The notes under the pieces: model-generated
What the model saw: only the letters and a program-made list of their open reading frames with translations
The model's database searches: none
What the model was told of the DNA's origin: nothing
Translations under genes and position numbers: made by a program
Shown here: one piece after another, positions 1 through 9,058 of the stretch
How positions within the stretch are numbered: the first letter of the stretch is position 1
Layout of the letters: each line of letters begins with the position of its first letter
Assembly (NCBI GenBank): GCA_026129765.1
Contig: JAHCHP010000005.1
Coordinates: 102,330 to 166,329, forward strand
DNA: 64,000 bases
Direction: 5' to 3'
Origin: Fimbriimonadia bacterium
GTDB lineage: Bacteria > Armatimonadota > Fimbriimonadia > Fimbriimonadales > GBS-DC

Positions 1-253
1 CCGCATGCTGGATGTTCAATTCAAAAGGGTTCAAAAAGAGGCTGCTAACGCTGTCATCGCTGGCTCGCGCTAACTGTTCGCGCCATTCGGACCTGGTCAA
101 AGGGCGCATACGCAACGCGCCCGGCGCCGTATCGAGGGCGGATAAATAGTCGTAAGCGGGATCATTTTTGGGCAGCGCGTCCTGCGCTTGGATGCCCGGC
201 GCGAAGCTCGCTACCAACACCAAAGCAAGCAGTTTGCAGCCTATCCGGCTCAC
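1..253 (-). CDS. Secreted protein, N-terminal fragment (cut by window edge)
   Basis: Reading leftward from a GTG at 251-253, an open frame runs off the window edge. The first 24 or so residues form a signal peptide (VSRIGCKLLALVLVASFAPG, then IQAQ). After it comes DPAYDYLSALDTAPG followed by MRPLTRSEWREQLARA, which resembles the short N-terminal helical module found at the front of some exported surface proteins; I cannot name the family. The GTG overlaps the TGA of the upstream dehydratase gene (GTGA at 250-253), so the two are probably translationally coupled, which suggests a role in surface polysaccharide or envelope work. Seen: signal peptide, overlap. Inferred: function. Confidence 0.7.
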   Translation of the reverse strand, partial: MSRIGCKLLALVLVASFAPGIQAQDALPKNDPAYDYLSALDTAPGALRMRPLTRSEWREQLARASDDSVSSLFLNPFELNIQHA

Positions 254-2160
254 CCGCCCGAACCCCCTGCCCGCTGGGTCGGCGGATAGGGCATCAACTT
301 ACCCCAAGCTAATTCCATTAAGAGTTCGCGCGCGGCTTCAGTCTGTCCCTGCGCGCCCAACTCTTCCAACTGAACCAAATGCCCTTTCAACCATTCCCAA
401 TCAGGGATGTCGAAGTTTCGCGCGAAGTAAATTTTGGGATGGCGCGTTTCACAGATAGCCTCACTGTCGTAGTAAAGTTCTTCGCTCAACTTCTCGCCGG
501 GACGCGCGCCGGTAAACATAATTTTGATGTCTTCATTCGGCACTAAGCCATAAAAACGAATGAGGTCATGCGCGATGTCCAGAATACGCACCGGTTCGCC
601 CATATCCAGCACAAAAACGCCCCGGTGTTCCCCAATCGCGCCTGCCTGGATAATCAGCTGGACCGCTTCGGGAATAGTCATAAAGTAGCGCTTCATTTCA
701 GGGTGTGTGATACAGACCGGACCGCCGCGCGCGATCTGCGCTTGAAGCGTGGGAATCAAGCTGCCGCGGCTGCCCAACACGTTCCCAAACCGCACAATTG
801 CGAACTCGGTTTCGGATCGCTGCGCGAGCGCGCTGACAATCATTTCGCCGACACGCTTTGTCGCGCCCATAATGCTGGCGGGGTTCACTGCTTTGTCGGT
901 CGAGACATAAATAAATTTCTTGACCCCTGCTCGAATCGCGGCTTCTGCTGTGACCCAAGTGCCGAGGATATTGTTCTTAATCGCTTCGTGCGGGTTGGCT
1001 TCCATCAGAGGCACATGCTTATGCGCCGCGGCGTGAAATACCACACTGGGTTGTTCTGCCAACATCAAGCGGCGCATCCGCTCTTGGTCGCGCACATCGG
1101 CAATGATGCATCGTGGACAGAAGCCCAGCAGGTGGATCAACTCTTGCTCGATTTCATAGATGCTGTTTTCGCCTTTCCCCAACAGCAATAGGCTGGCAGG
1201 TCCCAGGCTGGCGACTTGCCTCGCTAATTCGCCGCCGATGGAACCGCCTGCGCCCGTAATGAGAACCCGCTCGCCGCTGACATAGGTCGCGACCTCTTTC
1301 AAATCGGATTTCACGGGGTCGCGGCGCAGCAGGTCTTCTATATGTACTTCGCGGAACTGGTGGAGCGTCGCGTCACCTTCAAAGACGGCGGGAATAGAGG
1401 GCAGAATACGCACACGCGCTTTGGTTTCGCGGCATAAATTGAAGATTCGGCGCAGATCGGCTCCACTGGCGGACGGAATCGCGATCAGGATTTCGGTAAT
1501 CGAATGCTGCAGCGCCAAACGCGGGATGTCTTCCGTTGTTCCTAAGCCCCGAATTCCATGAATGATCACGTGGCTCTTGTCGGTATTGTCATCCACAAAA
1601 CCAATCAGCTTGTATTCGGCGGCTTGCGAGCGGGTCACTTCGCGGATAATCATTTCGCCCGCGTCGCCTGCGCCCACAATCAGTGTGGGTCGCCCATTGG
1701 TTCCGGGACCTGCAGTGGAACGCCAATCATAAAACCGCTTGACCAACCGCGTGCCAACTAAAGCGGAGGCAGCCAACAGACCAAAGAGCGCGTAGATCGC
1801 CACATGGTACTCTTGATTAGAACGCCACTGCGCCCACCCGATGACACTGCCTAAGATCAGGGTCGTGATGAAACTGATGAGAACGATATTCGTAAAATCG
1901 CGGAAACCAATATAGCGGATATGGGTCTGATACAGTTTGCGCCGGTATAAGAGCAATAAGGCGATTGGAGTGGCAATTAAACTACTATAGAAGACCCAAT
2001 TCCAGGCAGAAGAAGGGATGCGGAAGTTATAGAAAAGTCCGCAACTGAGAATGAGACAAATATTCAATATCAGCGCGTCCACGCTCACCGCGCTCAATAC
2101 TTCTATCCATCGGCTGATAGGACGCCCTAAAAATTTATGTTCATGTTTGATTCCACTCAT
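250..2160 (-). CDS. Membrane-bound nucleotide-sugar 4,6-dehydratase (CapD/PglF/FlaA1-type)
   Basis: A 636-residue protein with about four N-terminal membrane segments (residues 20-140), a first Rossmann-like domain (GAGDAGE at 163-169) and a C-terminal extended-SDR domain (ITGAGGSIGG at 301-310). The STDKAV motif starts at 420 and the catalytic position reads M431-x3-K435 instead of Y-x3-K, as is characteristic of the UDP-GlcNAc 4,6-dehydratase group that includes PglF and FlaA1. The family makes 4-keto-6-deoxy sugars for glycans, capsule or O-antigen at the inner membrane. The length is normal for the long PglF form. The ATG is preceded by GGAGGG with 5-nt spacing. It overlaps the downstream secreted-protein gene by 4 nt. 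Confidence 0.92.
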   Translation of the reverse strand: MSGIKHEHKFLGRPISRWIEVLSAVSVDALILNICLILSCGLFYNFRIPSSAWNWVFYSSLIATPIALLLLYRRKLYQTHIRYIGFRDFTNIVLISFITTLILGSVIGWAQWRSNQEYHVAIYALFGLLAASALVGTRLVKRFYDWRSTAGPGTNGRPTLIVGAGDAGEMIIREVTRSQAAEYKLIGFVDDNTDKSHVIIHGIRGLGTTEDIPRLALQHSITEILIAIPSASGADLRRIFNLCRETKARVRILPSIPAVFEGDATLHQFREVHIEDLLRRDPVKSDLKEVATYVSGERVLITGAGGSIGGELARQVASLGPASLLLLGKGENSIYEIEQELIHLLGFCPRCIIADVRDQERMRRLMLAEQPSVVFHAAAHKHVPLMEANPHEAIKNNILGTWVTAEAAIRAGVKKFIYVSTDKAVNPASIMGATKRVGEMIVSALAQRSETEFAIVRFGNVLGSRGSLIPTLQAQIARGGPVCITHPEMKRYFMTIPEAVQLIIQAGAIGEHRGVFVLDMGEPVRILDIAHDLIRFYGLVPNEDIKIMFTGARPGEKLSEELYYDSEAICETRHPKIYFARNFDIPDWEWLKGHLVQLEELGAQGQTEAARELLMELAWGKLMPYPPTQRAGGSGG

Positions 2161-2542
2161 TCAGTCCCTCCGTAGACCAGTGGGCAACTTGCGCAAGGTC
2201 AACACCGGTGTTCACCGTTAGCGTTCATCAGTTCCGCGAGAAATGCCCTTTGGTCGGTTGCCTCCGGGTGTGCCGCAAGCGCGCTTTGTTAAAGATTATA
2301 CCCTTTTTTTGAAAACGATTGCTTATAACGGCACCTTCAGAGGGTTTTACAGGCAATGACTAACTTATTTGCGGTTTTAGCCGTGAATTATACAAATAGA
2401 CACATCAACCCCAACATGCTCTTGACTAAGAGGATACTCTCTTGACAGACGCTCTAAATATTATTGGCGTTTCCTGTAAAGATTTCAGGGGGACACATGA
2501 TGTTTTCTGCAAAAACGGCTATACTTTTAGTTGGAGACAACC
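2161..2542. promoter_or_regulatory. Divergent intergenic region (382 bp)
   Basis: No gene is visible between the leftward dehydratase and the rightward dehydrogenase. On the minus strand a GGTATAAT box lies at 2295-2302, about 135 nt before the dehydratase start, and is a candidate -10 element. On the side facing the dehydrogenase, the 8-mer CTCTTGAC occurs twice at 2419-2426 and 2439-2446, exactly 20 bp apart. The second copy contains TTGACA, but no good -10 lies 16-18 nt downstream. Dehydrogenase control is therefore unresolved from sequence alone. Confidence 0.4.
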
Positions 2543-3625
2543 ATGATTAGAGCCGCCGTAATGACCGAACCCAATGCGCCTATCGAGATACGCGCCTTCC
2601 CGCCCCCAGTGCTGGAGCCGTGCGCTGTTCTTTTGAAGACGCTCGCGTCCGAAGTTTGCGGCACCGATGTTCACTTGTGGCATGGGCGGTTGTCTGGGGT
2701 TCCCTACCCGATTATTCCCGGACATGTCAGTGTCGGCGAGGTTCTGGAGACAGGGGGCGAAGTTCTGGATATGAACGGTCGCCCTGTTGAGCCGGGCGAC
2801 CGGGTGACATTTTTGGATGTGCATGAGACTTGCCATCGCTGCTACTACTGCTTGGTGGCAAAAGCCTCCACGCGCTGCCCTCATCGCAAAGTGTATGGCA
2901 TCACCTACAGCGCGTCAGAGGGACTTCTGGGCGGATGGTCTGAGCAGATCTACCTGAAGCCTGGAGTTCAGGTGATACCGATGAGCGCGCGGGTCGATCC
3001 CGAATTGTGGATTGCGGGCGGCTGCGGGCTGCCCACCGCGCTGCATGCGATTGACCGGGCAGAGATACGATTGGGCGACCGGGTGTTGATTCAAGGCGCG
3101 GGTCCTGTGGGATTGAACGCATGCGCGCTGGCAAACGCGAGCGGGGCGGGTTGGGTCGGCGTGATCGATGCGGTTCCTCAACGTTTGGAGGCAGCGCGCA
3201 AAATGGGCGCAGACCAGTGTTTCACCTTAACTGCTTCTCTGCTTTCCGACGTCCGGACTGCCACGGGTGGGCGCGGCGCGGACATTGTGATTGAAGCGAG
3301 CGGGCGTCCCGAAGCGGTAGCGCAGGGCTGCGATATGGCGCGCGACCATGCGCGCTATGTGGTTGTGGGACAATATACCGACAACGGCAGCGTAGAAATC
3401 AACCCGCATACCGCCATCAATCGCAAGCACTTGGAGATTCGGGGCTGTTGGGGTTCCGATATGAGTCACTTCTGGCGCGCGATGGAGGTCATCGACCGTT
3501 TCCATGACCGGTTCGATTGGCGGCAGGTCATCAGCCAGCGATATACCCTGGATCAGATCAATGACGCGCTCGCGGATGTGGAAGCGCGGCGCGTAGTGAA
3601 AGCGGTTATCTTGCCGAATGGCTGA
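2543..3625 (+). CDS. Zinc-dependent medium-chain alcohol/polyol dehydrogenase
   Basis: A 360-residue MDR-superfamily oxidoreductase. The catalytic-zinc region reads EVCGTDVHLWHG, followed by PGHVSVGEV. The structural-zinc loop has four cysteines in a C-x2-C-x2-C-x7-C-like spacing (CHRCYYC, then RCPHRK). The Rossmann fold starts at the IQGAGPVGL motif, and GVIDAVPQRLEAA carries the acidic residue that usually selects NAD(H). Substrate is not predictable; sorbitol, threonine and related dehydrogenases share this layout. I chose the ATG at 2543 over an in-frame TTG at 2531 because GGAG lies 6-7 nt upstream of the ATG. The stop lies near the start of the next gene. Confidence 0.9.
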   Translation: MIRAAVMTEPNAPIEIRAFPPPVLEPCAVLLKTLASEVCGTDVHLWHGRLSGVPYPIIPGHVSVGEVLETGGEVLDMNGRPVEPGDRVTFLDVHETCHRCYYCLVAKASTRCPHRKVYGITYSASEGLLGGWSEQIYLKPGVQVIPMSARVDPELWIAGGCGLPTALHAIDRAEIRLGDRVLIQGAGPVGLNACALANASGAGWVGVIDAVPQRLEAARKMGADQCFTLTASLLSDVRTATGGRGADIVIEASGRPEAVAQGCDMARDHARYVVVGQYTDNGSVEINPHTAINRKHLEIRGCWGSDMSHFWRAMEVIDRFHDRFDWRQVISQRYTLDQINDALADVEARRVVKAVILPNG

Positions 3626-3668
3626 CCCAGACAGGACTCGACAGCGGTCTGCCGAAAATAGAGTCTCT

Positions 3669-6600
3669 ATGAGATATTGGTTCTGTCTATGGCTCCTGAT
3701 TTTTTCTGCTTCTCTTCATGCTCAAAATGGCAACGGCGCATATCTATGGAAAGATTTGTTGAAAGAATGGGGCAGTGGTCAGGCGCAGAACACGCTTTCG
3801 CCCACTGTGGTCAAGCCTGTGAAGTGCGGGCAGGTCACGCGGCAGGCAGGGTTCCTTCATCCGACCCAGCAGCCAGCGCGAATCGTTTTCCAAATGACCC
3901 TGCCGGTGGTCAGCCCACAGGAAAAGTTAGTGCTGACGGCGTGGGGCGGAGTCGACGACAGCGCGCCCCGGGACGATGCTCAAAATCCGCATGACGGCGT
4001 TCGGTTTCGGGTCAAAGTGAATGACCAACTGCTGGATGAAGTCGATTGCCTCACTCGCGGTTGGGTTCCTATCAGCGCGGATATGTCGGCGTTCGCGGGC
4101 AAGAGCGTGACCCTCACGCTGGAAGTCGATTCGATTGAAAACTCTAACTATGACTGGGCGTCGGTCGCCGAACCACAAATTTTAAGACTTCGGGAACGGC
4201 TCAGCAAATTCGTCGGCGCGAGTCTGCCGCCGGAAGGCGTCTTAGAAATTCGAGGAACGACCGGCAAAGAGTACCGCTTGCTGCCCCAAGAGAGCGATCT
4301 GCCCCCATTGACCGCGCGGTTGGCGGGCAAACCGGGCGAAGAGAGTGTTCATTGGGTGCGCTATGCTTTTCCGGGCGCGCGTTCCGCTCAATTTACGCGC
4401 AGTGTGGAATCTGGCTCGGTAAAAGTCTACTCCTTCTCGCCAAAACTGCAGATCAAACAGGTGGGCAGCGCGCGCGCTTTGCTGGCGCCGGGCGATACCA
4501 CTGAATTGACCGTCATCGTCGCGAATGTGGGCTTAGGCACTTACACAGATGCCAGCGCGCAAGTGACCATTTCGGGTCAACGCGATGTGACAGAACTGAG
4601 TTCGAACCAAACGGAAACAGGCATTTTGCCGCCCGGCGATGAAAAAACTTTCCGTTTCCGAGTACGGGTGGGCAATGACCCGCAGTTATTGGCAGTGCTG
4701 AAAAGCTCTGCAGGCTCCGATGCGGCGCGCGCGCGTTTGACGGTGGCGGGACGTCCTGCCAATGTTCCGGCGACAGGTCCCGTGGCGCGCGCGTTTGGCG
4801 ATCATTGGGCGCTCCAGAATGACCAGTTGCGCCTCCTTGTGAGTCCCTCGAATCAAGGCACTGTGGCGCGTCTGTATGGGCGTTTAGCGAATGAGTGGGT
4901 GTTGATTGGTGTTATGTCCCCATTAGCGCAAGCGATTCTGAATGTGGAGGGCGCGCCTGAGAAATCGCAAACCTTTCGCTTGACCAGCGCGACGGCAGAT
5001 GAAACCGCGCTCCGGCTCATCTTGCGCGGCAGCCTGGGTCCCGTTGCCGATTCGACCCTTGAGTTTCGTTTGAACGGCGCCAATCTGGAGACCAGCGGTC
5101 GGCTCACCGCGAAACAGCCCGCGCACCTGTTCGCATTCGTTTTTCCCGATTGGCGCATCGGAGACGGCGGCTTCGGCTCGAACAAAAATGAAGCCCTCTT
5201 TCCTGGATTGGAATACCTTTTGGGCAACGAGTCTTCGTCCGGCACCGAGTTCGCCGCGTCCCCTCTGAACCAGCGCGTTTATCCCCATCCATTCAAGGTG
5301 ACGATGCCTTTGATGGCGGTCCGCAATCAGGGGTGGCTGCTCACGATGATTTGGGACCCGCTTCAAAACTGGTCTGGCGCGCTGAAAACGCCCAATCCGA
5401 TCTTCGCGTCGCCCAACTTTATCGACTCGCAGCAGAATCATCGTTTCGCGCTGTGGGCGCCTCCCACGCCTCGCTGGTCGGATGAGAACCGTTTTCCTGC
5501 CCGTGATCCGTTCCGCATGTTGAAAGATCAGTCGGTGCTGATTCGCGCCCAGATTCAAGCGCGTTCGCAATCCAAGTCGATCACCGAATCGCTGAATTAT
5601 TATGTCAAGCAGTTTGGAATGCCCCAACCGCCCGCGCCCCAGGCAACGGACGAACCTGCGCTTCAGTTCTCTGTCAAGGGACTGCTGAACAGTTGGGATT
5701 CGGAAAAGAAAGCCTGGAAACATACCAACACCGGACCGGTTTACTATGATCCATTGGTTGCGCTTCCGCTGTGGGCGTTAGCGCACCGCTCTTCAACGCA
5801 AGAGCCATACAGAAGCCGCGCGAAAGAACAGGTTCAGGCTGCCGTGAGCGCGATTGCACCACGCGACATGGGCTGGGAGTTGAGTTTTTATGTGGGTGGT
5901 CTACCGTCTGCCATGAACCGCTGGCGCGAACAGATCAAGCAACATATCCAACGCCAGCGTGAGGACGGCTCGTGGGCATGGCAACCTCAACAAGAGAATC
6001 AAAAGCCGTTTGGCAAACCGGGCGACAGTTCTTCGGGACACACAGGACAATTCGCTACTCAAATCGGCGCCTATGCATTGACAACGCTGGACCCCGAAGC
6101 GCAGGCTGCGCTCCAGAAATCGCTGAGATACCTGCAAACCCAACCCCGCCCCGAAGGCGCGCAAACGTGGGAGTTGCCGTTGCATGTGCCAGATATTATG
6201 GGAAGCGCGCACGCGGTTCAAAGCTGTCTCGCCGCTTATGAGATGAACGGCGATGAAAAGCAGTTGGAGCAAGCGCGTTATTGGGCATTGACCGGGCTGC
6301 CATTTGTCTATTTCTGGAATGTTCCTGAACGCCCCATCATGCGCGGCGCGACGATTCCGGTCTTTGGGGTCACGTTCTTGTCTCAGCAGCCGTGGTTTGG
6401 GGTGGCGGTTCAATGGTGCGGGTTGGTCTATGCGAACGCGCTTTACCATCTTGCCTCTCATGATAAAAGTTTAGATTGGCGAAAGTTAGCGGAAGCGATC
6501 ACGCTGAGCGCGGTTCAGCAGCAAGAGTTTACTTTTGCGCGCTACCCCCAGCATGAGGGATTCTATCCTGACGCTTATAGCATTGTCAAAGGCGACGAAG

Positions 6601-7010
6601 AGTATCATTGGGATTTGAATCCGCGGTTGGTTGCGCCCGCTCTCGCCCGCCGGATAGGGTTCCAAATTGAACCAAGAACGATAGTTTTGCGCGAGCCGGG
6701 CGAGATGACCGCTGTCACGATGCCGGGATTGGTCTCGGTGAGCCGGGAGAGCGGCAGATTGCGGATTCGATACCAGACTGATTTAGATCTGCCTGTGCTG
6801 CATGTGTTGGTCGCTTCGCCTAAGTTTGAGCGCGCGACCGACTTTCAGATTACCTTTCAAGGGCAGGAGGCGCAGCCGGTGGAGGATATGGAGGCGTTTG
6901 TTTGGTCTTCGCCTACGGTAGTGAACGGCTGGGCATTGGATAGAACACAGGGCTGGCTGATGATTCGGGTGAAAAACCCCGGCACGAGAGGCGAAATCGA
7001 GGTAAAATAG
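3669..7010 (+). CDS. Very large secreted protein of unknown function
   Basis: About 1,113 residues. The start at 3669 is preferred because it begins a clean signal peptide (MRYWFCLWLLIFSASLHAQ); an upstream in-frame ATG at 3618 would put 17 charged residues before it and overlap the dehydrogenase. The N-terminal third is beta-rich, with a CARDB/Ig-like stretch around residues 270-370 (ALLAPGDTTELTV, then VANVG). The middle resembles a sugar-hydrolase-like beta domain. The C-terminal 450 residues are rich in helices and aromatic or acidic positions, with repeated ALxxL patterns compatible with an alpha/alpha toroid such as that of polysaccharide lyases and glucosidases. I do not recognise a specific family; polysaccharide processing outside the cytoplasm is only a guess. 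Confidence 0.8.
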   Translation: MRYWFCLWLLIFSASLHAQNGNGAYLWKDLLKEWGSGQAQNTLSPTVVKPVKCGQVTRQAGFLHPTQQPARIVFQMTLPVVSPQEKLVLTAWGGVDDSAPRDDAQNPHDGVRFRVKVNDQLLDEVDCLTRGWVPISADMSAFAGKSVTLTLEVDSIENSNYDWASVAEPQILRLRERLSKFVGASLPPEGVLEIRGTTGKEYRLLPQESDLPPLTARLAGKPGEESVHWVRYAFPGARSAQFTRSVESGSVKVYSFSPKLQIKQVGSARALLAPGDTTELTVIVANVGLGTYTDASAQVTISGQRDVTELSSNQTETGILPPGDEKTFRFRVRVGNDPQLLAVLKSSAGSDAARARLTVAGRPANVPATGPVARAFGDHWALQNDQLRLLVSPSNQGTVARLYGRLANEWVLIGVMSPLAQAILNVEGAPEKSQTFRLTSATADETALRLILRGSLGPVADSTLEFRLNGANLETSGRLTAKQPAHLFAFVFPDWRIGDGGFGSNKNEALFPGLEYLLGNESSSGTEFAASPLNQRVYPHPFKVTMPLMAVRNQGWLLTMIWDPLQNWSGALKTPNPIFASPNFIDSQQNHRFALWAPPTPRWSDENRFPARDPFRMLKDQSVLIRAQIQARSQSKSITESLNYYVKQFGMPQPPAPQATDEPALQFSVKGLLNSWDSEKKAWKHTNTGPVYYDPLVALPLWALAHRSSTQEPYRSRAKEQVQAAVSAIAPRDMGWELSFYVGGLPSAMNRWREQIKQHIQRQREDGSWAWQPQQENQKPFGKPGDSSSGHTGQFATQIGAYALTTLDPEAQAALQKSLRYLQTQPRPEGAQTWELPLHVPDIMGSAHAVQSCLAAYEMNGDEKQLEQARYWALTGLPFVYFWNVPERPIMRGATIPVFGVTFLSQQPWFGVAVQWCGLVYANALYHLASHDKSLDWRKLAEAITLSAVQQQEFTFARYPQHEGFYPDAYSIVKGDEEYHWDLNPRLVAPALARRIGFQIEPRTIVLREPGEMTAVTMPGLVSVSRESGRLRIRYQTDLDLPVLHVLVASPKFERATDFQITFQGQEAQPVEDMEAFVWSSPTVVNGWALDRTQGWLMIRVKNPGTRGEIEVK

Positions 7011-7022
7011 TCCGGGAAAAAT

Positions 7023-8063
7023 ATGGAAACCAACTCGTCTGCGCGAGGCGATCAGTGGGGCAGCGGTTATAGTGTCGAGGGCGTGTCGCTTCGAACGCGC
7101 TACCAGATGTTTTTACGCCCGATGACGATCCAGGAGATGGTCGATGACGCAATTGCCCTCTATCGGGAAGATTTCAGGACTTTGTTCACGCTCTCTTTGA
7201 TGGTATGGCTGCCTTTTCTTGGGATTTCCCTGCTGACGCTCGTCTCCGTCATTGCTCTGAACGCTTCTTCCGACGGTTCCACCATGTTTAACCCTGCCGA
7301 CATCATTGTGCTTTTGGTGGCATTGCTGACCATGCCTGGTCTTATCTTTGCGCCCGGAATCCAAAGCGGTCTGCTGACCCTGGCAACTCATATGCGCTTG
7401 ATGGGCGAAAAACCCACACCTCGCGAGGTCTGGGCGCGTTTCAAGCCTCGTTTTTGGGTTCTCGTCGCGAATCAAGGTTTAGCGAGCATTGGGCTGTCTA
7501 TCTTTTGGGGCGCGATTGGCATTTTAGTGTTTCTGCTTTATCTCGCATGGGCAGTGATTGTGGCTGCGGTTCTGCCCGGTTCCGAGGTCATCGGTCTGGT
7601 CATGCTGTTTCTTGGCTTCCTCCTATTGACGATTCTGATGTTGGTATTAGCTGCGCTCGGCACCGTGTGGGTGATTCTATTGCCGCAGGTGATCGTTCTG
7701 GAAAAAGTGGACGCGCTTCAGGCATTCTCGCGCGCGTTTCAGTTGGTTCGCCCACAGTTCAAGCGCGCGGTCGGCTGTGTGATTTTTGTTTGGGGCGTGC
7801 AAAGCGTGCTGTTCATCTCCTCTTTGATCCTTGTGGGTATTGCTTTGGTTATCTTGGTCGGCATCATCTCCATTTATTACGATTTAGAGGTGATGCTCCT
7901 TCAATGGCAAGCCACGCTGAACCAACTCTCTAACCTACTGAACTATATTCCCTATATCTTAGTGATGCCTGCGATCTGTATCAGCAGCCTGATGCTCTAT
8001 TACGACTTCCGCTATCGCAATGAGGGTTTGGACATACAACTGCTGGGTCAGGAGGAAAGATAG
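7023..8063 (+). CDS. Polytopic membrane protein
   Basis: 346 residues with six or so hydrophobic segments: about 55-85, 100-125, 150-185, 195-225, 260-290 and 305-330. The pattern of two long re-entrant hydrophobic blocks separated by amphipathic helices (LEKVDALQAFSRAFQLVRP) resembles the membrane domain found in glycerophosphodiester phosphodiesterase-associated and DUF975-type proteins, but there is no catalytic domain. It starts 12 nt after the secreted-protein stop and ends 2 nt before the DUF4129 gene, so it belongs to a compact plus-strand operon. A role in envelope assembly alongside the DUF4129/DUF4350 pair is inference. Confidence 0.82.
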   Translation: METNSSARGDQWGSGYSVEGVSLRTRYQMFLRPMTIQEMVDDAIALYREDFRTLFTLSLMVWLPFLGISLLTLVSVIALNASSDGSTMFNPADIIVLLVALLTMPGLIFAPGIQSGLLTLATHMRLMGEKPTPREVWARFKPRFWVLVANQGLASIGLSIFWGAIGILVFLLYLAWAVIVAAVLPGSEVIGLVMLFLGFLLLTILMLVLAALGTVWVILLPQVIVLEKVDALQAFSRAFQLVRPQFKRAVGCVIFVWGVQSVLFISSLILVGIALVILVGIISIYYDLEVMLLQWQATLNQLSNLLNYIPYILVMPAICISSLMLYYDFRYRNEGLDIQLLGQEER

Positions 8064-8065
8064 CC

Positions 8066-9058
8066 TTGAAAGCGCTCTGGCTTCTGTGTTGCGTTATCGC
8101 CTGCTTTTGGGGGGTGGTTCATGCGCAAGAGAGCGACTTGCAAGCGCGATTGGAATCGGCGAAAACGCATGTGAAAGCCGCCTGGGAGGCTCCGGTATCC
8201 CAGCGTGACGCGTCGATACGAGAGGCGTTGAACCTTTTGCGCCCGTTGCCTAAGGAGCAGCGCGTGCCTTTGACCGCCCCCTTGTCCGAAGCCTCCGGAA
8301 TCTCCGATCCGATTGAACAGGAACTGTTGCTTGGGGAAACTCTGGGACGCATCGAGTCGTACCTCACGCAATTGAATAGACCCAATCCCAAACCTGTCGG
8401 GGCAAACGACCTACAGCAACAGTTAAAAGCGATTTATGATTCTCCTGAAATGCAGCCGCCGCCGCCCAGCGCGCTGGAACGCTTTTTCCGATGGTTTGGC
8501 GAACGGATCGAGGCGTTTTTCCGAGCGATTGGCAAACTGCTGGGAGTACCGGCTTTAGGCGCGGGATTGGCAGGCGCAGGCGCACTGCAATATGTGGTGA
8601 TCGGCATCGTGATTTTGTTGCTTGCGCTGGTGGGAACCTATTTGTTCAATCAGATGCAGTGGCGTAAAGGGCTGCGAACCACTCCCTCGCGGGAGAGCGC
8701 GCTGTTGGAGGATGCCCGCGCCTTAACCCCCGAAGAATGGCGCGCGCGGGCGAGGCAAAAAGCGAGTCAAGGCGATTATCGAGAGGCGGCGCGCTGCTTG
8801 TATCAGGCTGCGCTTCATACCTTGAACGCGAACGGCTATGTGCATTATGACCCAGCCCGCACGAACTGGGAGCATGCCCGCCAACTGTTGACCGGCAATC
8901 ATCGCGAACTGTACGATTTGCTGCGCCCGATGACCCTTCGCTTTGACCTTCTCTGGTATGGCGGACAAGAAGCGCGCGAGACCGATTGGCGTGATATGGA
9001 GAGAGAACTTGAGCAGTTGATTCAGCGCGGAGGCAGTTATGCGAAAGCGGTCTCGTGA
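8066..9058 (+). CDS. DUF4129-domain membrane protein
   Basis: 330 residues from a TTG start preceded by AGGAGG 10 nt upstream. It has a signal peptide (KALWLLCCVIACFWGVVHAQ), a mostly helical periplasmic region, one transmembrane helix near 175-195 (YVVIGIVILLLALVGTYL), and a cytoplasmic C-terminal domain. The stretch GDYREAARCLYQAALHTLNANG, then HYDPARTNWEH, is the typical DUF4129 core. In other bacteria DUF4129 occurs with transglutaminase, MoxR ATPase and DUF58 proteins in envelope-stress or maturation clusters. It overlaps the following DUF4350 gene by 20 nt, indicating coupling. Confidence 0.88.
   Translation: MKALWLLCCVIACFWGVVHAQESDLQARLESAKTHVKAAWEAPVSQRDASIREALNLLRPLPKEQRVPLTAPLSEASGISDPIEQELLLGETLGRIESYLTQLNRPNPKPVGANDLQQQLKAIYDSPEMQPPPPSALERFFRWFGERIEAFFRAIGKLLGVPALGAGLAGAGALQYVVIGIVILLLALVGTYLFNQMQWRKGLRTTPSRESALLEDARALTPEEWRARARQKASQGDYREAARCLYQAALHTLNANGYVHYDPARTNWEHARQLLTGNHRELYDLLRPMTLRFDLLWYGGQEARETDWRDMERELEQLIQRGGSYAKAVS

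Noticed and set aside
3618..3668. Earlier start for the large secreted protein
   Set aside because: It would add a charged leader in front of a good signal peptide and overlap the dehydrogenase stop.
4923..5723. 266-codon minus-strand open frame inside the large secreted-protein gene
   Set aside because: It runs antisense to a gene with signal peptide and domain-like structure; its Arg-rich composition is typical of a shadow frame.
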